Below are positions 1-7,113 of a stretch of 64,000 nucleotides of DNA, piece by piece; the first letter of the stretch is position 1, and each line of letters opens with the position of its first letter. Where the stretch lies: NCBI RefSeq assembly GCF_015234135.1, contig NZ_JADGIK010000002.1, positions 124,001 through 188,000 on the forward strand, in the 5' to 3' direction. Source of the stretch: Faecalibacter rhinopitheci. GTDB taxonomy: Bacteria > Bacteroidota > Bacteroidia > Flavobacteriales > Weeksellaceae. The notes beneath the pieces are model-generated. The model saw only the letters and a list, made by a program, of their open reading frames with translations. It made no database searches and had not been told where the DNA came from. Made by a program: the position numbers and the translations under genes.

Positions 1-1
1 C

Positions 2-787
2 TCTTTAAATAGTAAAACGTTAGATTTAAATACTAGAATTCCTTCTTTTTACAGAGAAAAAGAACTTGAAGTTCGAAACATTATCTCTGAAAAAATTCAA
101 CGCGGTAAAGTTGATTTTATGATGATGGTAGAATTAAATCCTGCCGCTCGTACACAAAAATTGAATGCAGAATTAATCAAAAGTTATATTGCAGATTTCA
201 AGAAAATTACGCCCGATGTAACAGAAGCAGATTTATTGCCAGTTGTTATGCGCATGCCTGATGTAATGAATTATTCGCAAGATGATTTATCAACAGAGGA
301 ATGGAATGCAATTAGAGAAACGATTCTGGAAGCTGTAAATGCATTAAATACTTACCGCCAAGATGAAGGAAAAGTTTTAGAGAAAGAATTAATTTCTTAT
401 GTAGAAAAAATTCTTCATAACTTAACTTTAGTTGAGCCTTTTGAAGGTGAACGTATCGAAACAATTAAAGACCGATTTAATAAAAAATTAGAAGATGCAA
501 AAGCAGATATCGACCAAAATCGTTATGAGCAAGAATTAATCTACTTTTTTGAGAAATTAGATATTACGGAAGAAAAAGTTCGTCTTAAAAATAATTGTGA
601 ATACTTTATCAAAGAAATTCACGAAGCTGGATCAAACGGGAAAAAACTAGGCTTTATTTCACAAGAAATTGGTCGTGAAATTAATACGTTAGGTTCAAAA
701 TCGAATCATTCAGAAATGCAAAAAATTGTAGTTCAGATGAAAGATGAATTAGAGAAAATAAAAGAACAATCATTAAACATTTTATAG
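2..787 (+). CDS. yicC: YicC family endoribonuclease (5' end cut off by window edge)
   Basis: The reading frame is already open at base 2 and reads a YicC-like N-terminal segment (LNSKTLDLN, then ERG-like QRGKVDF) before the first ATG at 119, so that ATG is internal and the true start lies left of the window. About 262 residues are visible, close to the whole of a roughly 290-residue family member. The C-terminal part (GFISQEIGREINTLGSKSN) is the conserved DUF1732 block, rich in charged helices. The E. coli homologue is described as an RNA-degrading enzyme of the cytoplasm. It sits 9 nt upstream of gmk, a common bacterial pairing, so the two are probably co-transcribed. Family assignment is confident; the biochemical role is inferred from homologues. 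Confidence 0.9.
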   Translation, partial: SLNSKTLDLNTRIPSFYREKELEVRNIISEKIQRGKVDFMMMVELNPAARTQKLNAELIKSYIADFKKITPDVTEADLLPVVMRMPDVMNYSQDDLSTEEWNAIRETILEAVNALNTYRQDEGKVLEKELISYVEKILHNLTLVEPFEGERIETIKDRFNKKLEDAKADIDQNRYEQELIYFFEKLDITEEKVRLKNNCEYFIKEIHEAGSNGKKLGFISQEIGREINTLGSKSNHSEMQKIVVQMKDELEKIKEQSLNIL

Positions 788-796
788 TTCATTAAA

Positions 797-1363
797 ATGA
801 ATAAAGGAAAATTAATCGTATTCTCTGCACCATCTGGCGCTGGAAAAACGACGTTGGTAAAACATGCTTTAGAAACATTAGATAACATTCAATTTTCTAT
901 TTCTTGTACAACACGTGACAAAAGAGAAGGAGAAGTAGACGGTAAAGATTACTACTATATTACTCCAGAAGAATTTAAAGAAAAAATTGCTAACGACGAA
1001 TTTGTAGAATACGAAGAAGTGTATACAAATAACTTTTACGGTACATTAAAGTCGGAAGTAGAACGAATTACTGAAAGTGGAAAATCTGTCGTTTTTGATA
1101 TTGATGTTATCGGAGGATTGAATATCAAAAAAATTTACGCAGAGCAATGTCTTACTGTATTTGTACACCCACCATCTTTAGAAACTTTAAAAGAACGTTT
1201 AATTTCTCGTAATACCGAAAGTGAAGAAAAATTAAAACAACGTATTGATAAAGCGGGAATCGAGATGGAAACTGCACCTAAATTTGATATAATCTTAATG
1301 AATGATGATTTAGATACTGCAAAAAAAGAAACAATCGAGATTATTCAGAATTTTATCTCATAA
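797..1363 (+). CDS. gmk: Guanylate kinase
   Basis: Cytoplasmic nucleotide kinase converting GMP plus ATP to GDP and ADP, essential for guanine nucleotide supply. The 188-residue length is typical. A P-loop (APSGAGKT, residues 11-18) follows the first strand; the GMP-binding region shows SCTTRDKREGEVDGKDYYY (about 36-54) and the lid and adenine region shows RLISRNTESEEKLKQR. The ATG at 797 is 9 nt after the yicC stop and begins MNKGKLIVFSAPSG, matching the family's normal start. A strong hairpin terminator follows, so yicC-gmk looks like a complete transcript end. Confidence 0.97.
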   Translation: MNKGKLIVFSAPSGAGKTTLVKHALETLDNIQFSISCTTRDKREGEVDGKDYYYITPEEFKEKIANDEFVEYEEVYTNNFYGTLKSEVERITESGKSVVFDIDVIGGLNIKKIYAEQCLTVFVHPPSLETLKERLISRNTESEEKLKQRIDKAGIEMETAPKFDIILMNDDLDTAKKETIEIIQNFIS

Positions 1364-1372
1364 TAAATAACG

Positions 1373-1405
1373 AAAGACGTTCTACTAAATTGAACGTCTT
1401 TTTTT
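1373..1405 (+). terminator. Rho-independent terminator after gmk
   Basis: A 10-bp stem (AAAGACGTTC at 1373-1382, GAACGTCTTT at 1392-1401) with a 9-nt loop runs into a T tract. It ends the yicC-gmk transcript. Confidence 0.85.
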
Positions 1406-1436
1406 ATCTTCGTCCTGAAACTCACAAAATCTATAC

Positions 1437-2228
1437 ATGTTACACTCAGATTTTATCGAAATTGATGGACTCACTTATCATATCCAACAGGATATAATAT
1501 CTCCCAATCGTCCTACGATATTATTTTTACATGATTCCTTAGGAAGTGTAAAATTATGGCGAGATTTTCCTTTACAAGTCAGCAAATCCACCAACTGTAA
1601 TATCTTAGTATATGATCGTGAAGGTCATGGAGAATCATCTCCATTTCAGATGACCGCACGTCCAACTAATTACTTAGAAATTGAGGCTGATACTTTACAT
1701 AAAATCATTACTCACCTCAATCTAAAAAACGTGATCTTATTTGGACATAGCGATGGTGCTACAATATCTTTATTGTATGCTGCTAAATATGCTGAATATG
1801 TTTTAGGAACGATAGTGGAAGGTGTGCATGTTTTTGTTGAAAACGTAACGCTTGACGGAATTAAAAATGCCCAATATCAATTAGAAACTACAAACCTAAA
1901 AGAGCGTGTGGCTAAATATCATGGCGATAAAACAGCTAAATTATTTAAGATGTGGATCGAGACTTGGCTAAATCCCACTTACAAAGATTGGAATATCGAA
2001 AAGGAAATTAAATCTATTCAAGCTCCTGTTTTAATTTTTCAAGGTGAAAATGATGAGTTTGGAACGATGGAACAAGTAGAAAAAATCAAGAAAAATGTAA
2101 CTTCAAAAGTGATAGATTTTTTAGTCCCCGAATGTGGACATAATCCACATAAAGAAAAACCAGAATTTATTATAGAACAAGTAACTCAATTTATATCTCA
2201 AGAAATTAATTATAATGAAACTTTATAA
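1437..2228 (+). CDS. Alpha/beta hydrolase
   Basis: A 263-residue alpha/beta-hydrolase fold enzyme. The nucleophile elbow GHSDG puts Ser at residue 105; the acid is probably Asp206 (FQGENDEFG) and the base His235 (ECGHNPH), giving a complete triad. The oxyanion region is LHDSLGS near residue 31. There is no signal peptide, so it should be cytoplasmic. Substrate cannot be told from sequence; esterase, lactonase or dehalogenase-like activities are all possible. Its stop overlaps the start of the next gene by 14 nt, implying translational coupling. A near-consensus -7 box (TATCTTCG, about 1404-1411) lies just after the gmk terminator. Confidence 0.85.
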   Translation: MLHSDFIEIDGLTYHIQQDIISPNRPTILFLHDSLGSVKLWRDFPLQVSKSTNCNILVYDREGHGESSPFQMTARPTNYLEIEADTLHKIITHLNLKNVILFGHSDGATISLLYAAKYAEYVLGTIVEGVHVFVENVTLDGIKNAQYQLETTNLKERVAKYHGDKTAKLFKMWIETWLNPTYKDWNIEKEIKSIQAPVLIFQGENDEFGTMEQVEKIKKNVTSKVIDFLVPECGHNPHKEKPEFIIEQVTQFISQEINYNETL

Positions 2229-2766
2229 CAACAATATACGTTTAGCTAAGAAAATTACTATAGGAACACTTATCAGTGGATTAATCTTTTTATTAGGATA
2301 TTATTTTACGTATGATCAGTCTTTGATGATTGGTGGAATATTTTTTGGCATTGGTATTTTTCTTATTGTTCTCACAATTCTAGTGAGTGATTTAATTACT
2401 GCAAATCGTGAAAAATTTAGTCCTAAAGAAACATCCAATACTATTTTATGGAATATTTTTACGATGGTTATATTGGTTATTTTCACCATTTTTGGATGTA
2501 AATTGGCTAATAGTTCATTAATAATTGTGAAAAATAAATCCGAAGAAACAATAAAAAATGTATTTATTACAGGTTGTCAAAATTTTGAAGTAGGAATTAT
2601 AGAATCAAAAACAACAAAAATGATTCGAGTAGATTATGCTAAAAACGAAAACAACAATTGTGAAATAGGAATTAGATATACTACAACTGACGCGATGAAA
2701 GATGAAATACTTTTGGCGGATATAAAACCTTATCACGGGGAAAAAATTGTATATACAATTGAATAA
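2215..2766 (+). CDS. Small membrane protein of unknown function
   Basis: Not recognised. The 183-residue protein has three predicted membrane segments (about residues 11-33, 36-61 and 77-95) followed by a polar C-terminal domain of about 85 residues that carries two cysteines (GCQNFEVG and NNNCEIG) in a strand-rich context. The start overlaps the upstream hydrolase by 14 nt, so the two are co-translated and may act together. A shared hairpin terminator follows immediately. Coding is supported by length, start placement, membrane pattern and tight packing between genes, not by a known family. Confidence 0.7.
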   Translation: MKLYNNNIRLAKKITIGTLISGLIFLLGYYFTYDQSLMIGGIFFGIGIFLIVLTILVSDLITANREKFSPKETSNTILWNIFTMVILVIFTIFGCKLANSSLIIVKNKSEETIKNVFITGCQNFEVGIIESKTTKMIRVDYAKNENNNCEIGIRYTTTDAMKDEILLADIKPYHGEKIVYTIE

Positions 2767-2808
2767 AATAGAAAAGCCACTTCGTTTGAAGTGGCTTTTC
2801 TATTTTAT
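2767..2808. terminator. Bidirectional terminator between convergent genes
   Basis: A 17-bp stem (2767-2783 with 2788-2804) around a 4-nt loop, with A tract on the left and T tract on the right. It can serve the membrane-protein gene on + and the C40 peptidase on -; the latter's stop codon lies at 2805-2807 beside it. Confidence 0.85.
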
Positions 2809-3566
2809 ATAATTTTCTTAATAAATCGTAATTTATGAGAATATTTCTGAGAATCGGTATTAAAAATTCCATTCGAATCAAATGGATCAATTCTAACTTT
2901 CCCATGTGCATGAATAATTTTATAATCTCGTAGAATAATTCCGACATGAATAATTTTTCCATCTGCATTATCAAAAAATGCCAAATCACCAGGCTCTGCT
3001 TCTTCTACAAAACTTAGCACTTCTCCTAGTTCTGCTTGTTGATAGGCATCTCTCGGCAATTGATATCCGCCTAATTTATACACTTGTTGTGTAAAACCAG
3101 AACAATCAATACCAAAAGTAGATTTCCCTCCCCACAAATAAGGAACATTTAAATACAACTTTGCAAGATCTACCAATTGTTCTTTTGATTTATGAGCAGA
3201 AGTATACACTCCATAATATTCAAAACACTTCTCGCCTATTCGTATTTTATTATCTTTTAAAGCACGTAGTTCTGCACCCAAAGTCAAGGTAAATGGTAAC
3301 CCATTTTCGGAAGCTTGATTGTAAGCATTAATTGCATATTTATCAATGCAATCTCTGTTATATTCTTCATCAGAAATAATTAAAAATTGCTTTGGGTCAA
3401 CCCATCCCTCATAGCCATCATATGCTAATCTTATTTTGGACCACTTTTCTAATTCTTCTAAAATTTCAACTTTTTCACCAAATAAAACTTGGCTCACCAT
3501 TTCAGAAGAATCAGCTGCTTGAGCTCTTAATGGAGAAACACTTACTTGACAGATGGCAAATTTCAT
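2805..3566 (-). CDS. SH3-domain C40 (NlpC/P60) peptidase, YkfC-like
   Basis: A cysteine peptidase of 253 residues expected to cleave gamma-D-glutamyl-diamino acid bonds in peptidoglycan peptides. Residues 1-65 form a bacterial SH3-like domain (GYEGWVDPKQF), a second SH3-like stretch follows, and the NlpC/P60 domain covers about 128-253. Catalytic Cys155 lies in GIDCSGF and His207 in IIHVGII; His219 is a candidate third residue. There is no signal peptide, so it resembles the cytoplasmic YkfC/dipeptidyl-peptidase VI enzymes used to recycle cell-wall peptides. Its ATG overlaps the upstream methyltransferase stop as ATGA (3563-3566), indicating coupled translation. Confidence 0.88.
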   Translation of the reverse strand: MKFAICQVSVSPLRAQAADSSEMVSQVLFGEKVEILEELEKWSKIRLAYDGYEGWVDPKQFLIISDEEYNRDCIDKYAINAYNQASENGLPFTLTLGAELRALKDNKIRIGEKCFEYYGVYTSAHKSKEQLVDLAKLYLNVPYLWGGKSTFGIDCSGFTQQVYKLGGYQLPRDAYQQAELGEVLSFVEEAEPGDLAFFDNADGKIIHVGIILRDYKIIHAHGKVRIDPFDSNGIFNTDSQKYSHKLRFIKKII

Positions 3567-4210
3567 TTTTTTCGGATTAAAGTGATACCATCCCTAATAG
3601 GTAAAATGATAGAATCTACTCGCTCATCAGCTGTAACCATATCATTAAACTCTTTTAGAATTTTTGTTGAAGGATCTTTTTTATCTTCTTCCACCATCAT
3701 TACTTTTCCATACCAAAGTACATTATCAACTAACATCACTCCACCTGGTCGTAAAAGTTCTAACACTTTTTCAAAATAATACGGATAAGACTCTTTGTCT
3801 GCATCAATAAATGCTAAATCAACTGAGTTTGGCTCAATTGTGTTTAATTCTTCGCGTGCATCATTTACACGAAAATCAATTTTATCTGCAAATTCTGATT
3901 CATCAAAATATTTACGACACAAATATTCAAGTTCATCATTTTTATCCATTGTAATGATTTTTCCACCTTCTAGCAGCCCTTCAGCCAAACAAAGTGTCGC
4001 ATAACCAGTGAAAGTACCTAATTCTAAAATTGTTTTTGGAAATAAAATTTTAGATAAAATACTCAATAAACGTCCCTGATATTCTCCTGAAATCATATGA
4101 GGTTGCGTTGTACACTGATAAGTTTCAACACGTAAGCGTGCTAAAATATCAGGTTCTTGATTTGCGTGATTGTCTAAATAAGTTTCTAAAATTGGTGAAA
4201 TATTGATCAT
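3563..4210 (-). CDS. SAM-dependent O-methyltransferase (family 3, COMT-like)
   Basis: A class I SAM-dependent methyltransferase of 215 residues. Motif I is ELGTFTGYAT (63-72), and the metal-binding region of this family appears as FIDADKE, typical of Mg-dependent catechol or caffeoyl-CoA O-methyltransferases. The substrate is not predictable here. It is first in a two-gene operon with the C40 peptidase, overlapping by 4 nt. A TATTTTTG -7-like box lies at 4229-4236, about 19 nt upstream of the ATG. Confidence 0.88.
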   Translation of the reverse strand: MINISPILETYLDNHANQEPDILARLRVETYQCTTQPHMISGEYQGRLLSILSKILFPKTILELGTFTGYATLCLAEGLLEGGKIITMDKNDELEYLCRKYFDESEFADKIDFRVNDAREELNTIEPNSVDLAFIDADKESYPYYFEKVLELLRPGGVMLVDNVLWYGKVMMVEEDKKDPSTKILKEFNDMVTADERVDSIILPIRDGITLIRKK

Positions 4211-4228
4211 ACCGTCTAAAAAAGTCTA

Positions 4229-4236
4229 CAAAAATA
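4229..4236 (-). promoter_or_regulatory. Putative -7 box for the O-methyltransferase operon
   Basis: On the minus strand the sequence reads TATTTTTG followed by TAGAC, matching the Bacteroidota -7 consensus TAnnTTTG at a sensible distance from the ATG. No TTG -33 element is seen at the right spacing. It also overlaps the T-rich tail of the acs terminator, so chance is possible. Confidence 0.35.
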
Positions 4237-4290
4237 AATAATTCGTACAGAATAACGAGTATAAATTAGCTATTCTGCACGAATTATTAA
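4235..4290 (-). terminator. Terminator after acs
   Basis: An 18-bp stem with one mismatch (4237-4254 with 4271-4288) and a 16-nt loop, followed on the minus strand by a T-rich run. It separates acs from the O-methyltransferase operon. Confidence 0.75.
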
Positions 4291-4312
4291 AGATTAATCT
4301 TAATTTTTGATA

Positions 4313-6214
4313 TTATAATTTTCCTTTTTCAATATCTTGAACGATTTCTGGATTTAATAAAGTAGACGTATCACCAAAATCAGTTTCATTTGAAGCTATT
4401 TTGCGTAATATACGTCGCATAATTTTTCCGCTTCTAGTTTTAGGTAAACCTTTTACAAACTGAATTTTATCTGGCTTAGCAATCGCTCCAATGGATTTAG
4501 AAACCTCATCTTTTATTTCTTTAATTAATTGTTCTGATGGATTTTGATCATCGTATAAAATGACAAATGCATATAGCGCATTCCCTTTAATATCATGAGG
4601 AAATCCTACAACAGCACTTTCCACAACAGCATCATGTTCATTAATCGCATTTTCTATTGGTGCAGTTCCCAAATTATGACCCGAAACAATGACTACATCA
4701 TCCACTCTACCGGTAATACGGTAATATCCCATTGCATCACGGTACGCTCCATCGCCTGTAAAATATGCATTTTTAAAAGTAGAAAAATATGTTTCTATAT
4801 AACGTTGATGGTCTCCATATACAGTTCTTGCCATTGATGGCCAAGGAAATTTAATGGTTAGCCTTCCTTCAGATTTTTCGGCAGAAGTTACAATTTCTTG
4901 CCCATTTTCGTCCATTAGGGCTAATTGGATTCCAGGTAAGGGAAGTGTAGCGAAAGTTGGGCGTGTAGAGGTAATTCCGGCTAATGGAGAAATCATAATT
5001 GAACCAGTTTCTGTTTGCCACCAAGTATCTACAATAGGGCAATTTCCTTTCCCCACATAATCATTGTACCAATGCCAAGCTTCTTGATTGATTGGTTCAC
5101 CAACAGAGCCTAAAACTTTAAGACTTGATAAATCATATTTTAAAACATAATCTAGTGATTCTTTTGCCAAAGATCGAATAGCAGTTGGAGCAGTATAAAA
5201 ATGTGTGACTTTTAATTTTTCAACAATTTCCCAAAATCTTCCAAAATCCGGGTAACTAGGAATTCCTTCAAACATAACTGTAGTTGCACCACAAGCAAGT
5301 GGCCCATATATTATGTAACTATGCCCAGTAATCCATCCTATATCTGCGGTACACCAATATATATCCTCTGGTTGCATTTGAAATACATTATCAAAACTAT
5401 AAGCTGTTTGTATCATATATCCAGCAGTTGTATGTACCATTCCTTTCGGTTTACCTGTAGAACCTGAAGTGTATAAGATAAAAAGAGGATCTTCTGCATC
5501 CATTTCTTCAGCTAGGCAATCTTTAGATGCTTTGGCCATTTCATCTATCCAGAATTTATCTCTTCCTCCTACCATCATTGTAGGTTCTAATTCTCTACGA
5601 TATACAATACAAGTTTGAATTGATGGACAATCTTTTAAGGCTTCATCTACGATATGTTTAAGATTTATTGGTTTCTCTCCACGGTATACCTCATTTGCCG
5701 TTACAATTAATTTACACTGTGCATCATTAATGCGAGAAGCAATTGCTGCTGAAGAAAAACCTGCAAAAACAATAGAATGGACTGCTCCTATTCTTGCACA
5801 AGCCAGCATAGCAATCGCTAATTCTGGTATCATTGGCATATAAATACACACACGATCTCCTTTCTGAATCCCATTATTTTTTAATACATTGGCAAATTGA
5901 CAAACTTTTGCATGCAGTTGTCGATAAGTAATAATTCGAGTTTCTTCTAATGGATTATTAGGTTCCCAGATTATTGCAGTTTTATTTCCATTCTTTTCAA
6001 GATGACGGTCTAAAACATTTTCTGTAATGTTTAATTTCCCTTCTTTAAACCATTTAAATTCTGATTTAGAGAAATCAAATTCTAATGTATTATTCCATTT
6101 TTTTTTCCATAAAAAATTTTCAGCTATGTTATCCCAAAACATTTCAGGATTTTCAATACTTTCTTTATATGCTTTCTTATATTCAGAAAAAGAATTAATT
6201 CTTAAGTTATTCAT
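4313..6214 (-). CDS. acs: Acetyl-CoA synthetase
   Basis: AMP-forming acetate-CoA ligase (EC 6.2.1.1): acetate, ATP and CoA give acetyl-CoA, AMP and pyrophosphate. It carries the ANL-superfamily phosphate loop YTSGSTGKPKG, the acetate-pocket region with WWQTETG, the hinge and adenylation motif TGDGAYRD, and the C-terminal PKTRSGKIMRR, whose Lys is the usual regulatory acetylation site. I place the start at the ATG at 6214 (MNNLRINSFSEYKKAY, 633 residues), which fits homologues; a longer frame would need a TTG at 6235. No acetyltransferase or deacetylase gene adjoins it. It lies alone between two terminators. Confidence 0.96.
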   Translation of the reverse strand: MNNLRINSFSEYKKAYKESIENPEMFWDNIAENFLWKKKWNNTLEFDFSKSEFKWFKEGKLNITENVLDRHLEKNGNKTAIIWEPNNPLEETRIITYRQLHAKVCQFANVLKNNGIQKGDRVCIYMPMIPELAIAMLACARIGAVHSIVFAGFSSAAIASRINDAQCKLIVTANEVYRGEKPINLKHIVDEALKDCPSIQTCIVYRRELEPTMMVGGRDKFWIDEMAKASKDCLAEEMDAEDPLFILYTSGSTGKPKGMVHTTAGYMIQTAYSFDNVFQMQPEDIYWCTADIGWITGHSYIIYGPLACGATTVMFEGIPSYPDFGRFWEIVEKLKVTHFYTAPTAIRSLAKESLDYVLKYDLSSLKVLGSVGEPINQEAWHWYNDYVGKGNCPIVDTWWQTETGSIMISPLAGITSTRPTFATLPLPGIQLALMDENGQEIVTSAEKSEGRLTIKFPWPSMARTVYGDHQRYIETYFSTFKNAYFTGDGAYRDAMGYYRITGRVDDVVIVSGHNLGTAPIENAINEHDAVVESAVVGFPHDIKGNALYAFVILYDDQNPSEQLIKEIKDEVSKSIGAIAKPDKIQFVKGLPKTRSGKIMRRILRKIASNETDFGDTSTLLNPEIVQDIEKGKL

Positions 6215-6244
6215 TTTTAAATTTTGTGGTTTCAATTAAAAATA

Positions 6245-6282
6245 AAAAAAAAGGATCAATTTATCAAATTAATCCTTTTAAT
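6245..6282 (-). terminator. Terminator after the M48 protease gene
   Basis: A stem of about 14 bp with one mismatch (AAAAGGAT..AATTT at about 6249-6262 with AAATTAATCCTTTT at 6267-6279), followed on the minus strand by a run of nine T. It ends the mutS-M48 transcript. Confidence 0.75.
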
Positions 6283-6306
6283 ATTTATATATGAATAAAT
6301 TACATT

Positions 6307-7107
6307 CTATTTTCCTTTATATGGACTTGCATTATAATAAGCCATAGCTGTTGGTAAAGCTTCTTTGATTTTAGCAATACGCGTAGCATCTGAAGGGTGA
6401 GTGCTTAAAAATTCAACTGTACCACCTGAACCAGCTTGTGACATTCTTTCCCAGAAAGGAATAGCTGCTGAAGGATCATAACCAGCCATTGCCATTAAAT
6501 ATAATCCTGTTAAATCAGCATCTAATTCCATTTTACGAGAATAATTTAGCATTCCTACTTGACCTACCACTGGATAATATTGTTCGAAAGCCGATCCCCA
6601 TGACGTATTACCAGCTGCTGATCCTACTACAGATCCTAAAACACTCATACCATATTGTTGAGACATTTGTTCTGCTGAGTGGTTAGCTAACGCATGGCCA
6701 ATTTCATGTCCCATCACTACCGCTAATCCATTTGCATCTTTTGTAATTGGTAAAATTCCTGTATATACAGCAACTTTACCACCAGGCATACACCATGCAT
6801 TTACTTCGTTTGCTTTTAATAATTTAAATTCCCATTGGTAACCATCTAATTGAGATGAAATCCCTTTCTCAGCATAATATTTATCCGCAGCATATTTAAT
6901 TCTTTCCCCTACCGTTTGCACTAATTTTGCATTAGTTGTTCCTGTTTCTACTTGAGCAGATTTTAAAACTTCTTGATATTGGGTAAAAGATTGAGGGAAA
7001 ATTGTTGCATTTGAAACTAAATTAATTCCTTTTCTACCTGTTACGGCATTCGTTGTACATGCTACAAACATAGCACACGCTCCTAACGCTAATAGTATTT
7101 TTTTCAT
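6307..7107 (-). CDS. M48 family metalloprotease, lipoprotein
   Basis: A 266-residue zinc protease of the LoiP/YcaL/BepA-like M48 group. A lipoprotein signal ends in the lipobox FVAC with Cys17, so it should be anchored in the envelope. HEIGH (residues 134-138) supplies two zinc ligands and the catalytic Glu; Glu194 in KMELDAD is the probable third ligand. Relatives clear damaged or misassembled outer-membrane proteins. It starts 6 nt after the mutS stop, so it is probably read from the mutS transcript, although no functional link to mismatch repair is evident. Confidence 0.92.
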   Translation of the reverse strand: MKKILLALGACAMFVACTTNAVTGRKGINLVSNATIFPQSFTQYQEVLKSAQVETGTTNAKLVQTVGERIKYAADKYYAEKGISSQLDGYQWEFKLLKANEVNAWCMPGGKVAVYTGILPITKDANGLAVVMGHEIGHALANHSAEQMSQQYGMSVLGSVVGSAAGNTSWGSAFEQYYPVVGQVGMLNYSRKMELDADLTGLYLMAMAGYDPSAAIPFWERMSQAGSGGTVEFLSTHPSDATRIAKIKEALPTAMAYYNASPYKGK

Positions 7108-7113
7108 AGTATT

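Noticed and set aside
2681-2989. Minus-strand frame of 102 codons across the terminator
   Set aside because: It runs through the terminator hairpin and overlaps the C40 peptidase in another frame.
4235-4290. Long inverted repeat as a possible insertion-sequence end
   Set aside because: It is directly after acs, has a T-rich tail on the correct strand and no transposase nearby; a terminator explains it.
6215-6235. Longer acs start using TTG at 6235
   Set aside because: ATG 6214 is available and agrees better with acetyl-CoA synthetase N-termini.
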